Shown piece by piece: positions 8,411-15,478 of a stretch of DNA of 62,648 bases. How positions within the stretch are numbered: the stretch's first letter is position 1; every line of letters starts with the position of its first letter. This stretch comes from Candidatus Poribacteria bacterium (GTDB taxonomy: Bacteria; Poribacteria; WGA-4E; WGA-3G). The stretch spans positions 1-62,648 of the forward strand of contig JAJEIP010000096.1 of the NCBI GenBank assembly GCA_022827885.1. Direction: 5' to 3'. The notes beneath the pieces were generated by a model that did no database searches, was not told the origin of the DNA, and saw only the letters and a list, made by a program, of their open reading frames with translations. Made by a program: the position numbers and the translations under genes.

Positions 8411-9308
8411 ATTCATCTCGGAAAATGCCGAGCAATTTCAATTGGACGATTGAGATAACCGCAATAATGAAAAATAGTACCCATCCGATCGTCGCCGCAT
8501 AGCCGAGACGCATGAACTGAAATCCATTTTTGTAGAGATACATGACGATCGTCGAGCCGGCATCCGCAGGTTCACCCCCGTTTGTCAAAATGAACGGAAG
8601 GTCGAAGAGTTGGAGCGAGCCTATCATCGAAACCACGAAAACGAAGGCTATCACGGGTCGTAAGGAGGGAAGCGTGACATGGATGAACGCCTGCCACCAG
8701 TTGGCACCATCAACGGCTGCCGCTTCATACAACTCCTGCCGAATCCCTTGTAATCCTGCTAAAAAATAGATCATATTGAATCCCGCCCACTGCCAAACGC
8801 CTGTCAGGATGACCGCTGGCATCACGTATTTCTCCTCGTTTAACCAACCGATCTCTTTGCCGAAGAGGACGAATTCCTGATTTACTAAACCCGCCCGTTG
8901 ATCGTAGACGAGGTTAAAGATAATCGCGACAAAAACGCCCGCAACAAGGACGGGTGCGAAAAAGGCGAGACGTAGGAAATTCTTGCCTTTGACGAATTTG
9001 GAGTTGAGTAGAATCGCTAACAGCAGCGCAATCGGTAGTTGGAGGGTAAGCGTGCCTGCTGCGAAATAGGCGGTGTTCCATAACGATTTCCAAAAGATTG
9101 GGTCGCGGAACAGGTCTGTGAAGTTACCGATGCCAACAAATATCCGACTTTGGAATCCACGCATTTCATAGAGGCTCATCACGAGCGACGAAATAAGCGG
9201 ATAGCCCATAAAAATGACGAAAAGCAGATAAAATGGAGCAATAAAAAGATAGGGAGCGATTTTCTGTTGTTGATTCCAAAAAACGTTCGTTGTGCGTTTC
9301 TGCTTCAT
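8409..9308 (-). CDS. ABC sugar transporter permease (MalF/UgpA type)
   Basis: 299-residue inner-membrane subunit of a carbohydrate ABC importer with six predicted membrane segments, the first at residues ~17-40. The EAA loop that docks on the ATPase is present as ELYEAAAVDGANWWQAFIHVTLPSL (~residues 195-219, EAA...G...P pattern). Start ATG 9308 follows AAGGA. It belongs with the solute-binding protein at 9791-11149, now separated by an inserted RNA-encoding element. The MalG-type partner and the ATPase are not in the window. Confidence 0.93.
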   Translation of the reverse strand: MKQKRTTNVFWNQQQKIAPYLFIAPFYLLFVIFMGYPLISSLVMSLYEMRGFQSRIFVGIGNFTDLFRDPIFWKSLWNTAYFAAGTLTLQLPIALLLAILLNSKFVKGKNFLRLAFFAPVLVAGVFVAIIFNLVYDQRAGLVNQEFVLFGKEIGWLNEEKYVMPAVILTGVWQWAGFNMIYFLAGLQGIRQELYEAAAVDGANWWQAFIHVTLPSLRPVIAFVFVVSMIGSLQLFDLPFILTNGGEPADAGSTIVMYLYKNGFQFMRLGYAATIGWVLFFIIAVISIVQLKLLGIFRDE

Positions 9309-9427
9309 ATTTTTTAATGATTCCTTCCACTGCGTTTCAGGCTACGTTCTAAATGTCTTTTGCGGAATTTACCAATTCCTTCGCGTGAAAGCCTCATCCT
9401 TTAGGGTGGGGATGAAACGCTTTTTTC

Positions 9428-9457
9428 TTGACTTTTTTCTCTAAAAAGTGGTATAAT
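9428..9457 (+). promoter_or_regulatory. Strong sigma70 promoter of the structured RNA
   Basis: TTGACT (9428-9433), 18 bases, perfect TATAAT (9452-9457). Predicted start near 9463-9465 coincides with the first base of the outer stem TAGCACT. No protein gene follows on this strand until 11360, so it appears to serve the RNA. Confidence 0.7.
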
Positions 9458-9462
9458 GCTAT

Positions 9463-9794
9463 TAGCACTTGGATAGGGATACCACCTCTCTCAATCTCTG
9501 AGAGAGTCCTATCCTCACCAGTGGTATGGTGTGTGAGTGCTAAGTGCGATACCACTCTAAACTAATCGGATAGCGTGCATATAAGCCGTATTGCGGATTT
9601 ATAACCCTCACGCCTTGTCTCGCTATCCATTTGTTCTTGCAGGCTGGGGTACCCTGGACTTAAACCAGATAAAACCGATCTGATTCGGAATAAGAGCCTG
9701 CGGGTGGAGCGACCCTAAGACGTTCAACCCTTTAGGGAAGAACGCAGTTGCTATGAAGCCGAAGCCCCACGCTTTAGCGTGTGGGTTGTATCAC
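9463..9794 (+). ncRNA. Large structured RNA, omega-RNA/HEARO-like
   Basis: About 330 nt with a chain of perfect stems. Domain 1: TAGCACT/AGTGCTA (9463-9469/9536-9542) encloses GGATAGGGA/TCCTATCC and CTCTCTCA/TGAGAGAG. TACCAC (9480-9485) can pair with GTGGTA (9521-9526) in the loop of a CACCA/TGGTG hairpin, a pseudoknot. Domain 2: GGATAGCG/CGCTATCC (9568-9575/9621-9628) over an inner hairpin with a CCG/CGG core. Domain 3: GCAGGCT/AGCCTGC (9639-9645/9695-9701) over two hairpins. Then GGGT/ACCC, GTTCAACCC/GGGAAGAAC (9722-9743) and the terminal right-end hairpin. In TnpB systems the guide lies 3' of such an end, in IscB (HEARO) systems 5'. Which applies here is unclear. No coding frame is visible. 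Confidence 0.7.
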
Positions 9795-11149
9795 AGGTCT
9801 CCCCATCTGCCTCTGTCCTTGGCAATCAGGGCTCGCACTTTTTCTGCCAAATCGGTTAACGCCTCTCTCGGGGTCTGTTTCTCGGTGACAGCGGCGAAAA
9901 TCGCATCGTTGAGGAGATCCGCCCCTTCCGACCAGTAGGGATTCTGATACCGCGCCGGCATATCGGGTGCCAATTTGATAAATAACTCTCCCAGCCGCTG
10001 TCCCCCCAAGTAAACATCAGGTTCCCTAAAGATGGGTGCGTCCCAGGCGGATTTGAGTGGCGGAATAATGCGTGTCGTCTCATAGCGATTGACGAGACCG
10101 GGTCTGTCAAAATAGGTAAACTTGAGCACTTCCCACGCCAGATCCGGATTTTCACACTGCTTCGTAATTCCGATCATGGTTCCCCCGCGCGTCGTGGTTC
10201 GCCGACCCCCGGGATGCCACGCAGGCATGCTGATCGCCTTCCATTTACCGGACATCTGCGGCACCTGACTCTTGAGAATGCCGACATACCAATCCGGTGC
10301 CAGGATAGAGAGAATCTTGCCATCCTGCATCGCTGCGAAATTACTCGGATCCCCGTGCCATGTACCGTATACGGGGGTCGCGATTTTATGTTCATTGAAC
10401 AACGCCGTGAAGAATTCCAGCGTCTCGATCGCGAGTTCACTGTCTATAATGACGTTGCCTGCTTCGTCGAAAAATCCGCCGCCCTGTTGGAGAAGTAGAC
10501 TGAAATAGTCGCTCTCCGTGCGTCGATCCAACACGATCGCGTATTGGTCAATCCTACCATCGCCATCAAGATCACGAGTCGCCTGCTTTCCAGCAGCGAT
10601 GAAGTCGTCCCATGTTTCAATTTCTGTCATCTCAACACCAGCGGCTTTAAAGAGGTCATCCCGGTAGAGCAGGATGACGGGATGTAAATCGTGCGGGATG
10701 CCGTAAATCCGACCGCGGTAGGACCAGGGGGTGAAGCGACTGACGACCAGTTTTTCCATCCATCCTTCGCTTTCTAAACGGGGACGGAGATCAACAAACC
10801 CGACCTCATCAATGGCGCCCTTAAGAAACCGACCGATGGAGGTGATCTCAACCTCAACGAGATCCGGGGCACCAAAGTTGGATAACATCGCAGCGAGGAG
10901 TTTATCGTGCATTGTGTTACCGAAATTGATGAGTTGGACGTTGACACCTGGATTCTGTGCCTCAAAGATGGGGACACGTGCTTGGTATTCTTCGTAGTGC
11001 GTGTTCGCGAAAATCCAGAATTCGAGATTCTCACCTTCCTCCTCCGTCCGTCCGAAGATGAAAAGTGTAGAAATCAGGAACAGCACCAGCATGACCATCG
11101 GTCCCTTGCCGAGCGGAAAACTTTCAGAATCAATAGGAAGGCGAAACAT
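9791..11149 (-). CDS. ABC sugar transporter substrate-binding protein, 3' end altered by insertion
   Basis: 452-residue family 1 extracellular solute-binding protein. An N-terminal hydrophobic segment (VMLVLFLISTLFIFG, residues ~19-33) is a signal/anchor. Family pattern follows: FEAQNPGVNVQLINFG, KLLAAMLSNFGAPDLVEVE, IPHDLHPVILLYRDDLFKAAG and a Ca-loop-like DLDGDGRIDQY. It feeds sugar or an oligosaccharide to the downstream permease. The stop codon lies inside the right end of the inserted RNA element. Removing the element keeps the frame open for 14-26 further codons on the far side (9309-9388), so the native C-terminus was probably longer. Confidence 0.92.
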   Translation of the reverse strand: MFRLPIDSESFPLGKGPMVMLVLFLISTLFIFGRTEEEGENLEFWIFANTHYEEYQARVPIFEAQNPGVNVQLINFGNTMHDKLLAAMLSNFGAPDLVEVEITSIGRFLKGAIDEVGFVDLRPRLESEGWMEKLVVSRFTPWSYRGRIYGIPHDLHPVILLYRDDLFKAAGVEMTEIETWDDFIAAGKQATRDLDGDGRIDQYAIVLDRRTESDYFSLLLQQGGGFFDEAGNVIIDSELAIETLEFFTALFNEHKIATPVYGTWHGDPSNFAAMQDGKILSILAPDWYVGILKSQVPQMSGKWKAISMPAWHPGGRRTTTRGGTMIGITKQCENPDLAWEVLKFTYFDRPGLVNRYETTRIIPPLKSAWDAPIFREPDVYLGGQRLGELFIKLAPDMPARYQNPYWSEGADLLNDAIFAAVTEKQTPREALTDLAEKVRALIAKDRGRWGDL

Positions 11150-11176
11150 AGATAACTCCGATCAGAAAAAAATCGC

Positions 11177-11205
11177 TTGACTTTTGCACGCGTAACGATT
11201 AAAAT
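11177..11205 (+). promoter_or_regulatory. Sigma70 promoter for the FmdB-type gene
   Basis: TTGACT (11177-11182), 17 bases, TAAAAT (11200-11205). It gives a leader of about 150 nt before ATG 11360, divergent from the binding-protein gene. Confidence 0.6.
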
Positions 11206-11359
11206 TTATCAGAATACAGTCTTTTTAGCAACAAACTTTTTGTTCCGAGAGGAAGCGGTCGCGAGTATGGGAAGTCCGCAGAAACCCCAAGCAAAAACAC
11301 TCGCTCCTATAAAAAGAAATGCTGTCTGCAAAATATATCAAAAAGGAGGATCACTCTAT

Positions 11360-11671
11360 ATGCCCACATACGAGTATAAGTGTCTCGCATGCGACAACCG
11401 ATTTGAGCGGTTTCAGGGCATTACCGCCCCCGCTATCGAGGAATGCCCGGAGTGCAATGGTAAAGTGAAGCGACTCATCGGAGCCGGTGCCGGATTGATT
11501 TTCAAAGGCTCCGGATTCTACATTACAGACTACCGCAGTGACGGCTACAAAGAATCAGCGAAGAAGGATAAAAACGAGTCGTCAGTTAAAAGCACTTCAT
11601 CGGACAAAAGCGAGAAAAAAGAAAAGAAAACCGATACAAGTAGCGAATCAAAGAGCACGTCCACCGATTAG
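11360..11671 (+). CDS. FmdB-type zinc-ribbon protein
   Basis: 103 residues beginning PTYEYKCLACDNRFERFQ, the FmdB/CxxC_CxxC_SSSS regulatory zinc-ribbon fold, with the second pair in CPECNGKVKRLIG. The family's FKGSGFYITDY follows. The last ~40 residues are a Lys/Ser/Glu-rich disordered tail. ATG 11360 follows AAGGAGG; the frame open upstream to 11177 is not coding, since it runs through the promoter and leader. Named after a protein near formamidase genes; a role in metal or transcription control is generally assumed but unproven. Confidence 0.9.
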   Translation: MPTYEYKCLACDNRFERFQGITAPAIEECPECNGKVKRLIGAGAGLIFKGSGFYITDYRSDGYKESAKKDKNESSVKSTSSDKSEKKEKKTDTSSESKSTSTD

Positions 11672-11734
11672 AAGCCAACGAACCTGCGTTATAGGGAGCG
11701 GCATCACGCCTCAGTTCCGTTACATTTGTAGTGT

Positions 11735-11760
11735 CGGCACAACGGCGTGTGCCTACTACT
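11735..11760. repeat. Palindromic repeat family I, copy 2
   Basis: Same core GGCACAACGGCGTGTGCC (11736-11753) plus TACTAC, in the same orientation as copy 1, directly upstream of the ribosome-binding site of the CDF exporter gene. Confidence 0.8.
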
Positions 11761-11776
11761 TTTAAAGGGAGACGCT

Positions 11777-12721
11777 GTGCACCATCACAGTCACGACCAT
11801 CACCACCATGGCGATGGACACGAACACAGCCACCAAATACATCTCCAGAAGAAATTCAAGTTTGCTGTTGTCGTCACATTTTGCGTTTTCCTCGGTGAAC
11901 TCATCGGTGGTATCTGGTCAGGCAGTCTGGCACTGTTAAGTGACGCGGCACACGTCATGTCGGATGTCGTCTCGCTACTGATCAGTTGGTTGGCGATTTA
12001 TCTCTCAACACGTCCCGCTACCTCCTCTCGGACTTACGGCTATCATCGTGCGGAAGTCTTCGCTGCTTTTGTCAATGGGGTGTCGCTCATCGGGATTTCG
12101 GGTTGGATTTTCTACGAAGCATACCAACGGTACATGTCGCCGACAGAAATAAAAGTCACGGGGATGTTTATCGTCGCGTGCCTCGGATTCGTTGGAAACC
12201 TGATCATCCTCTGGAAACTCCACGGTGAGAGTCACAATAATCTCAACGTCCGGAGTGCGATGCTCCACGTGATAGGAGACACCCTCTCCTCAGTTGCGGT
12301 GGTCGTCGGAGGCGCGATTATCTTTTGGACAGGATGGTACCCGATTGACGCCTTGCTGAGTTTCCTTATCGGTGGGATTATTCTTATCGGAGCAGTGAAT
12401 GTGACGAGAGAAGCGGTGCATATCTTGTTTGAAAACTCGCCGCGAAACGCAGACGCAGACACCGTCGCGACGCATCTCCGTGCTTTGGATACTGTCAAAG
12501 ATGTTCACGACATGCACATCTGGTCATTGTGTTCTAACTACGCTGCCCTGAGCGCGCATGTCGTGGTTGACGAAAACACAACCTTAGCCCCGGATCAGAT
12601 TCTTGAACAGATCAACGCAGAACTGAAAACCCGTTTCGGTATTAGTCATACTACGCTACAACTTGAACAGGTCGCGTGTGCGCAAGGGGGAAATCTCTTG
12701 TGCAACGCACAACACTCGTAA
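11777..12721 (+). CDS. Cation diffusion facilitator (CzcD/ZitB-type Zn export)
   Basis: 314-residue inner-membrane exporter of Zn2+ or similar cations by proton antiport. The N-terminus is histidine-rich (about ten His in the first 20 residues). Six membrane segments follow. The two intramembrane metal motifs are SDAAHVMSD (HxxxD) in segment II and HVIGDTLSS (HxxGD) in segment V. The C-terminal cytoplasmic domain carries VHDMHIWSLCSNYAALSAHV. GTG 11777 is chosen, with GGGAG upstream; the longer frame starts inside the repeat. It ends 14 bases from the convergent ferritin-like gene. Confidence 0.94.
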   Translation: MHHHSHDHHHHGDGHEHSHQIHLQKKFKFAVVVTFCVFLGELIGGIWSGSLALLSDAAHVMSDVVSLLISWLAIYLSTRPATSSRTYGYHRAEVFAAFVNGVSLIGISGWIFYEAYQRYMSPTEIKVTGMFIVACLGFVGNLIILWKLHGESHNNLNVRSAMLHVIGDTLSSVAVVVGGAIIFWTGWYPIDALLSFLIGGIILIGAVNVTREAVHILFENSPRNADADTVATHLRALDTVKDVHDMHIWSLCSNYAALSAHVVVDENTTLAPDQILEQINAELKTRFGISHTTLQLEQVACAQGGNLLCNAQHS

Positions 12722-12735
12722 TCTCAAGCGATGCC

Positions 12736-13278
12736 TTAACCGTGTTCTGCTTTTAGACGATGTGCCTTCCGAATGAGATCGTTATCCTTCGCAAACTTCT
12801 GTGTTGCCTTTACCAACCCATCTACATGTGATACCATGTCCTTCTCGACTTGCACAATCCGGTCAATCAAATACGGCTGATCGCCCTGTTCTATTGCCTT
12901 CCTCATGATAGAGAGGAGATACATATAGATGGCATCTGCCTCACTTCCTTCAATCGCGATTGCGATCGCGAAGGCTTCATCGAGCGAAATCTCTCCATTC
13001 TCGACCTTCTGTTCGTGGGCATTCAGAGCGTCCGTAATTTGCTGAACCGGGATGTTGGATAATTCCGTCACAGGCGCATCAATCCCGAAGGCATCCACGC
13101 ACACAGATCGCCCGAAATCCACGAGAATGTAGTGTTGCCATTCTTCTGTGCTCATCTGTTCCCAAAATCGCGCGATCCGTTCATCAACACTCCCTAAATG
13201 CAACGAGAGGGAGGCATAGAGCTTCGCTTGTCGCAGTTCAATGTCTTGACAAAGATCAAAAAGCTCTCCGAGTGTCAA
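12736..13278 (-). CDS. Ferritin-like (rubrerythrin-type helical bundle) protein
   Basis: About 180 residues, all helical. It has spaced ligands recalling a di-iron four-helix bundle: ELRQAKLY (ExxxxxxY), TEEWQHYIL (EExxH), AIEGSEADAIYMYLL and VEKDMVSHVDGL. Rubrerythrin/ferritin-like proteins bind iron and handle peroxide or metal stress. No rubredoxin CxxC tail is present. TTG 13278 with AGGAG 5 bases upstream is favoured over GTG 13308, which lies in the palindromic repeat. Family assignment is by pattern only. Confidence 0.65.
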   Translation of the reverse strand: MTLGELFDLCQDIELRQAKLYASLSLHLGSVDERIARFWEQMSTEEWQHYILVDFGRSVCVDAFGIDAPVTELSNIPVQQITDALNAHEQKVENGEISLDEAFAIAIAIEGSEADAIYMYLLSIMRKAIEQGDQPYLIDRIVQVEKDMVSHVDGLVKATQKFAKDNDLIRKAHRLKAEHG

Positions 13279-13296
13279 ACGTCTCTCCTTCCAAAA

Positions 13297-13360
13297 TAGC
13301 AGGCACACGCCGCTGTGCCGTAGTTTTTAAGGTAGCAGGCACACGCCGCTGTGCCGTAAC
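13297..13360. repeat. Palindromic repeat family I, two tandem copies
   Basis: GGCACACGCCGCTGTGCC occurs at 13302-13319 and again at 13338-13355, 36 bases apart, in the opposite orientation to copies 1 and 2. The first copy lies just upstream of the ferritin-like gene; the second is close to the end of the Gfo/Idh gene. Confidence 0.8.
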
Positions 13361-13365
13361 CCGTT

Positions 13366-14403
13366 CTAAATATGAAGAGGCAAAGTAATTGCCGTCCCCG
13401 ATTGCATACTCAGCGTGACCGCCTCCGTAAACTCCATATATTTCACACCCGTCTCAAAGTCAGTGTGCGTGATAACTTCCTCGCCACGGATAGCGTTCAC
13501 AAATTCTTCCTCGACTCGCCACGCGCCTGCCTCTGAATCAGGAATATCAATCTCGGTGAGTTCCGTATCCGCTTTTTGTCCACCGTAAAGCCGGTTTCCC
13601 GAAAAACGTAAAGTTCCGTTGCTACCGAAGACATAAACCTCCGGCGCGCCTGCTAACCCCGCGACAGTAGAAACCTGTATGTGCAGTTGCGCGCCACATT
13701 CAAGATCCCCAACGACATCGATATGTTCAGGAATCCGCACAGCGCGCATCACACCGTCGGTGTCCGGACGCATCTTGACGAAAGTTTTGCCCATCGCCAT
13801 AATCCGCGTCGCTTCTCCGACCCAACGGATCAACGCTTCGTACCAGATCCCCATACTCATGATGTTAAGACCGCTGAGATCAAAATCCTGTCGCCACTGG
13901 AGCGGTGCCTCGCTATCCAGGAACGCGCCGCCTGCGCGTGCTTCCACTGCAAGCACATCCCCGATGTATCCGTCAGCGATGAGGCGTTTTATGGTGTTAT
14001 CTGCCCGCAACGTCATCGGCGACGGAACGATCTGTGCGATGAGATGTGTTTTCTGACGCGCAACCTCTCGCATTTTATGCGCTTCTCTGGCGTTCATCGC
14101 CATCCGCGCCTCGCACATCACGTGTTTATCCGCCTCAAGTGCCGCGATGGTGGTCCGGCAGTGCATATAGGGCCACGTCCCGATAACAATTGCATTAGTA
14201 TCAGGATCGGCAATAGCCTCTTGCCAACCGCCATAGGTTTTCGGGATACCGAACTGATCCGCTACCCTCTGTGAGGATTCCAGACTCCGATTGCAAACCC
14301 CGACGATCTCAACGCCTTCGATGGCTTGGAGTCCGGGAATATGTCGTGATGTCGTGTTGCCACCTGCCCCGATAACCCCGACTTTAATTGTGTCTTGTGC
14401 CAC
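13366..14403 (-). CDS. Gfo/Idh/MocA family oxidoreductase
   Basis: 345 residues. The Rossmann start VGVIGAGGNTTSRHIPG is followed by AIVIGTWPYMHCRTTIAALEADKHVMCEARMAMN (the EKP motif region, here EAR). The C-terminal domain has VEARAGGAFLDSEAPLQWRQ. NAD(P)-dependent oxidoreductase of unknown sugar substrate. The replacement of the usual EKP lysine by an alanine/arginine context is notable. Second member of the family here (other at 3241-4215). Confidence 0.9.
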   Translation of the reverse strand: MAQDTIKVGVIGAGGNTTSRHIPGLQAIEGVEIVGVCNRSLESSQRVADQFGIPKTYGGWQEAIADPDTNAIVIGTWPYMHCRTTIAALEADKHVMCEARMAMNAREAHKMREVARQKTHLIAQIVPSPMTLRADNTIKRLIADGYIGDVLAVEARAGGAFLDSEAPLQWRQDFDLSGLNIMSMGIWYEALIRWVGEATRIMAMGKTFVKMRPDTDGVMRAVRIPEHIDVVGDLECGAQLHIQVSTVAGLAGAPEVYVFGSNGTLRFSGNRLYGGQKADTELTEIDIPDSEAGAWRVEEEFVNAIRGEEVITHTDFETGVKYMEFTEAVTLSMQSGTAITLPLHI

Positions 14404-14550
14404 TTATATTGCTCCTTCCATTTTTTTGAATAACATTTTCTACTCTATCAGCAATTGGGAAGGATGTCAAGGGATAATTTTGAGGTGGGGTCTGTCAATA
14501 TTTTGTCGAAAAGTAAGAGGCGGGGTGATATTTGAGTGGCGTTACTTTTT

Positions 14551-14600
14551 GTCTGAATCGCGGATTGTCGCGGATGACACGGATTACGCGGGTTTTCGGT
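14551..14600. repeat. Imperfect short tandem repeat (CGCGGATT-like)
   Basis: GTCTGAATCGCGGATT, TCGCGGATGACACGGATT and ACGCGGGTTTT form three to four degenerate ~11-base units. It lies in the 245-base gap between the Gfo/Idh start and the VOC gene end. This type of sequence is a dispersed intergenic repeat in several uncultivated phyla. No gene is seen in the rest of the gap. Confidence 0.5.
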
Positions 14601-14649
14601 CCGCAAACGAGCGATTTGCGCTACAAAAATGCTGCGAATAATGAACCCC

Positions 14650-15048
14650 TCACTCAATTTCTACGATCTGAATATTGTTTCCGCAAGTATCATTGAAAAT
14701 AGCAAAAATTGTTGTTCCTATCTTAGTAGGCTCTACACTGAATTCGACGCCAAGGTTGATTAATCGCTCATATTCTTCCTGAACGTTTTCCACACTGAAT
14801 TGGGTATATGGAAGCCCTACATCAAATACAGCTTTTTGATACGTTTTGGCGGGTCCAAAATGGTTACCAGATAATGGTTCTAACAAAAGTTCAGGCCCGT
14901 CTTGTTCTTCTTTTGCTACTACGGTAAGCCATCTGTCACCATTTTCTAAGGGAATGTCCCTCTTCTTAACGAATCCCAATTTTTCAGTATAAAATTTTAA
15001 CGCACTTTCCTGATTTTGAACAAAAATGGCGGTTACTCTAATTTGCAT
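14650..15048 (-). CDS. VOC superfamily (glyoxalase/bleomycin-resistance-like) protein
   Basis: 132 residues with the VOC beta-alpha-beta-beta-beta pattern: TAIFVQNQESALKFYTEKLGF at the N-terminus and FNDTCGNNIQIVEIE at the C-terminus, where the last Glu is a typical metal ligand. Such small proteins are metal-dependent lyases, isomerases, dioxygenases or drug-binding proteins; the substrate is not known. Confidence 0.88.
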   Translation of the reverse strand: MQIRVTAIFVQNQESALKFYTEKLGFVKKRDIPLENGDRWLTVVAKEEQDGPELLLEPLSGNHFGPAKTYQKAVFDVGLPYTQFSVENVQEEYERLINLGVEFSVEPTKIGTTIFAIFNDTCGNNIQIVEIE

Positions 15049-15115
15049 AATGTAATTTACCTCGAATTCGCCCGATGAAGCGAATACTTTTTACAATTTT
15101 GCTGAAAGTGTAATT

Positions 15116-15173
15116 TGGCGGAGAGAGGTGGATTTGAACCCACGGTGTAGTTCCCCGTACAACGGTTTTCACG
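15116..15173 (-). pseudogene. tRNA-Ser 3' fragment (probable attachment-site remnant)
   Basis: On the minus strand the bases read as the 3' half of a tRNA-Ser: long variable arm TGTA/TACA, a T-arm with GGTTCAAATC, acceptor strand TCTCTCC, G discriminator and an encoded CCA (15116-15118). The D arm, anticodon arm and 5' acceptor strand are missing. The T-arm has lost one base, spoiling its 5-bp stem. Integrases commonly duplicate exactly this part of a tRNA. The orientation places the inserted DNA to the right. Confidence 0.7.
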
Positions 15174-15478
15174 CATTTTTTTTCTCGAAAAAATAATTTG
15201 GAAGAAAGTGTAACATTTTTTCACCGGCAACAGATCGCTTTCCTGACATCCCCGTTTTTCGTAGTTGACGCAGGACGTTCCTTTTTGGAAAAGTCATAAT
15301 ATATTATACTATATTTATTAACCAGTGTAAAGTTAAATTGTTAAAAGACATAAGAAACCATTTATAGTGGATTTTAGAATTAACGATACACTCTGGAGGG
15401 GTCCCAGTTGGAAATGCCACACACCATGAATCGAGGAACGGCGCGGTTAGGAAACTTCACTTGTGAGGTGAAAAAGTA
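15174..15478. other. Non-coding gap at island edge
   Basis: About 300 AT-rich bases with no convincing frame. It contains a second GAAAGTGTAA (also near 15104), flanking the tRNA remnant, and a small stem CTTCAC/GTGAGG-like near the methylase stop. Nothing else is recognised. Confidence 0.5.

Larger units (their letters stand above)
9389..9794 (+). mobile_element. Gene-less IS200/IS605-like element (HEARO/omega-RNA-like)
   Basis: Left end begins right after GTGA (9385-9388) with AAGCCTCATCCTTTAGGGTG, a hairpin-forming end. The right end is a stem CCCACGCT/AGCGTGtGGG (9766-9785) followed by TTGTATCAC. Both ends resemble IS200/IS605-superfamily ends. No transposase or nuclease frame lies inside; the interior is a promoter and a densely paired RNA. 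HEARO elements are described as inserting after ATGA/GTGA, which fits. It lies within a minus-strand sugar ABC operon and supplies the stop codon of the binding-protein gene (TGA, 9791-9793). Exact ends are my estimate. Confidence 0.68.

Noticed and set aside
9463-9794. Riboswitch or T-box leader
   Set aside because: No gene follows on the plus strand within 1.5 kb and the unit has mobile-element ends, so a cis-regulatory leader is unlikely.
9463-9794. Group I/II intron
   Set aside because: No domain V-like hairpin or intron-encoded protein is visible, and the ends are IS605-like hairpins rather than splice sites.
15116-15173. Intact tRNA-Ser gene
   Set aside because: The D arm, anticodon arm and 5' acceptor strand are missing and the T-stem is damaged.
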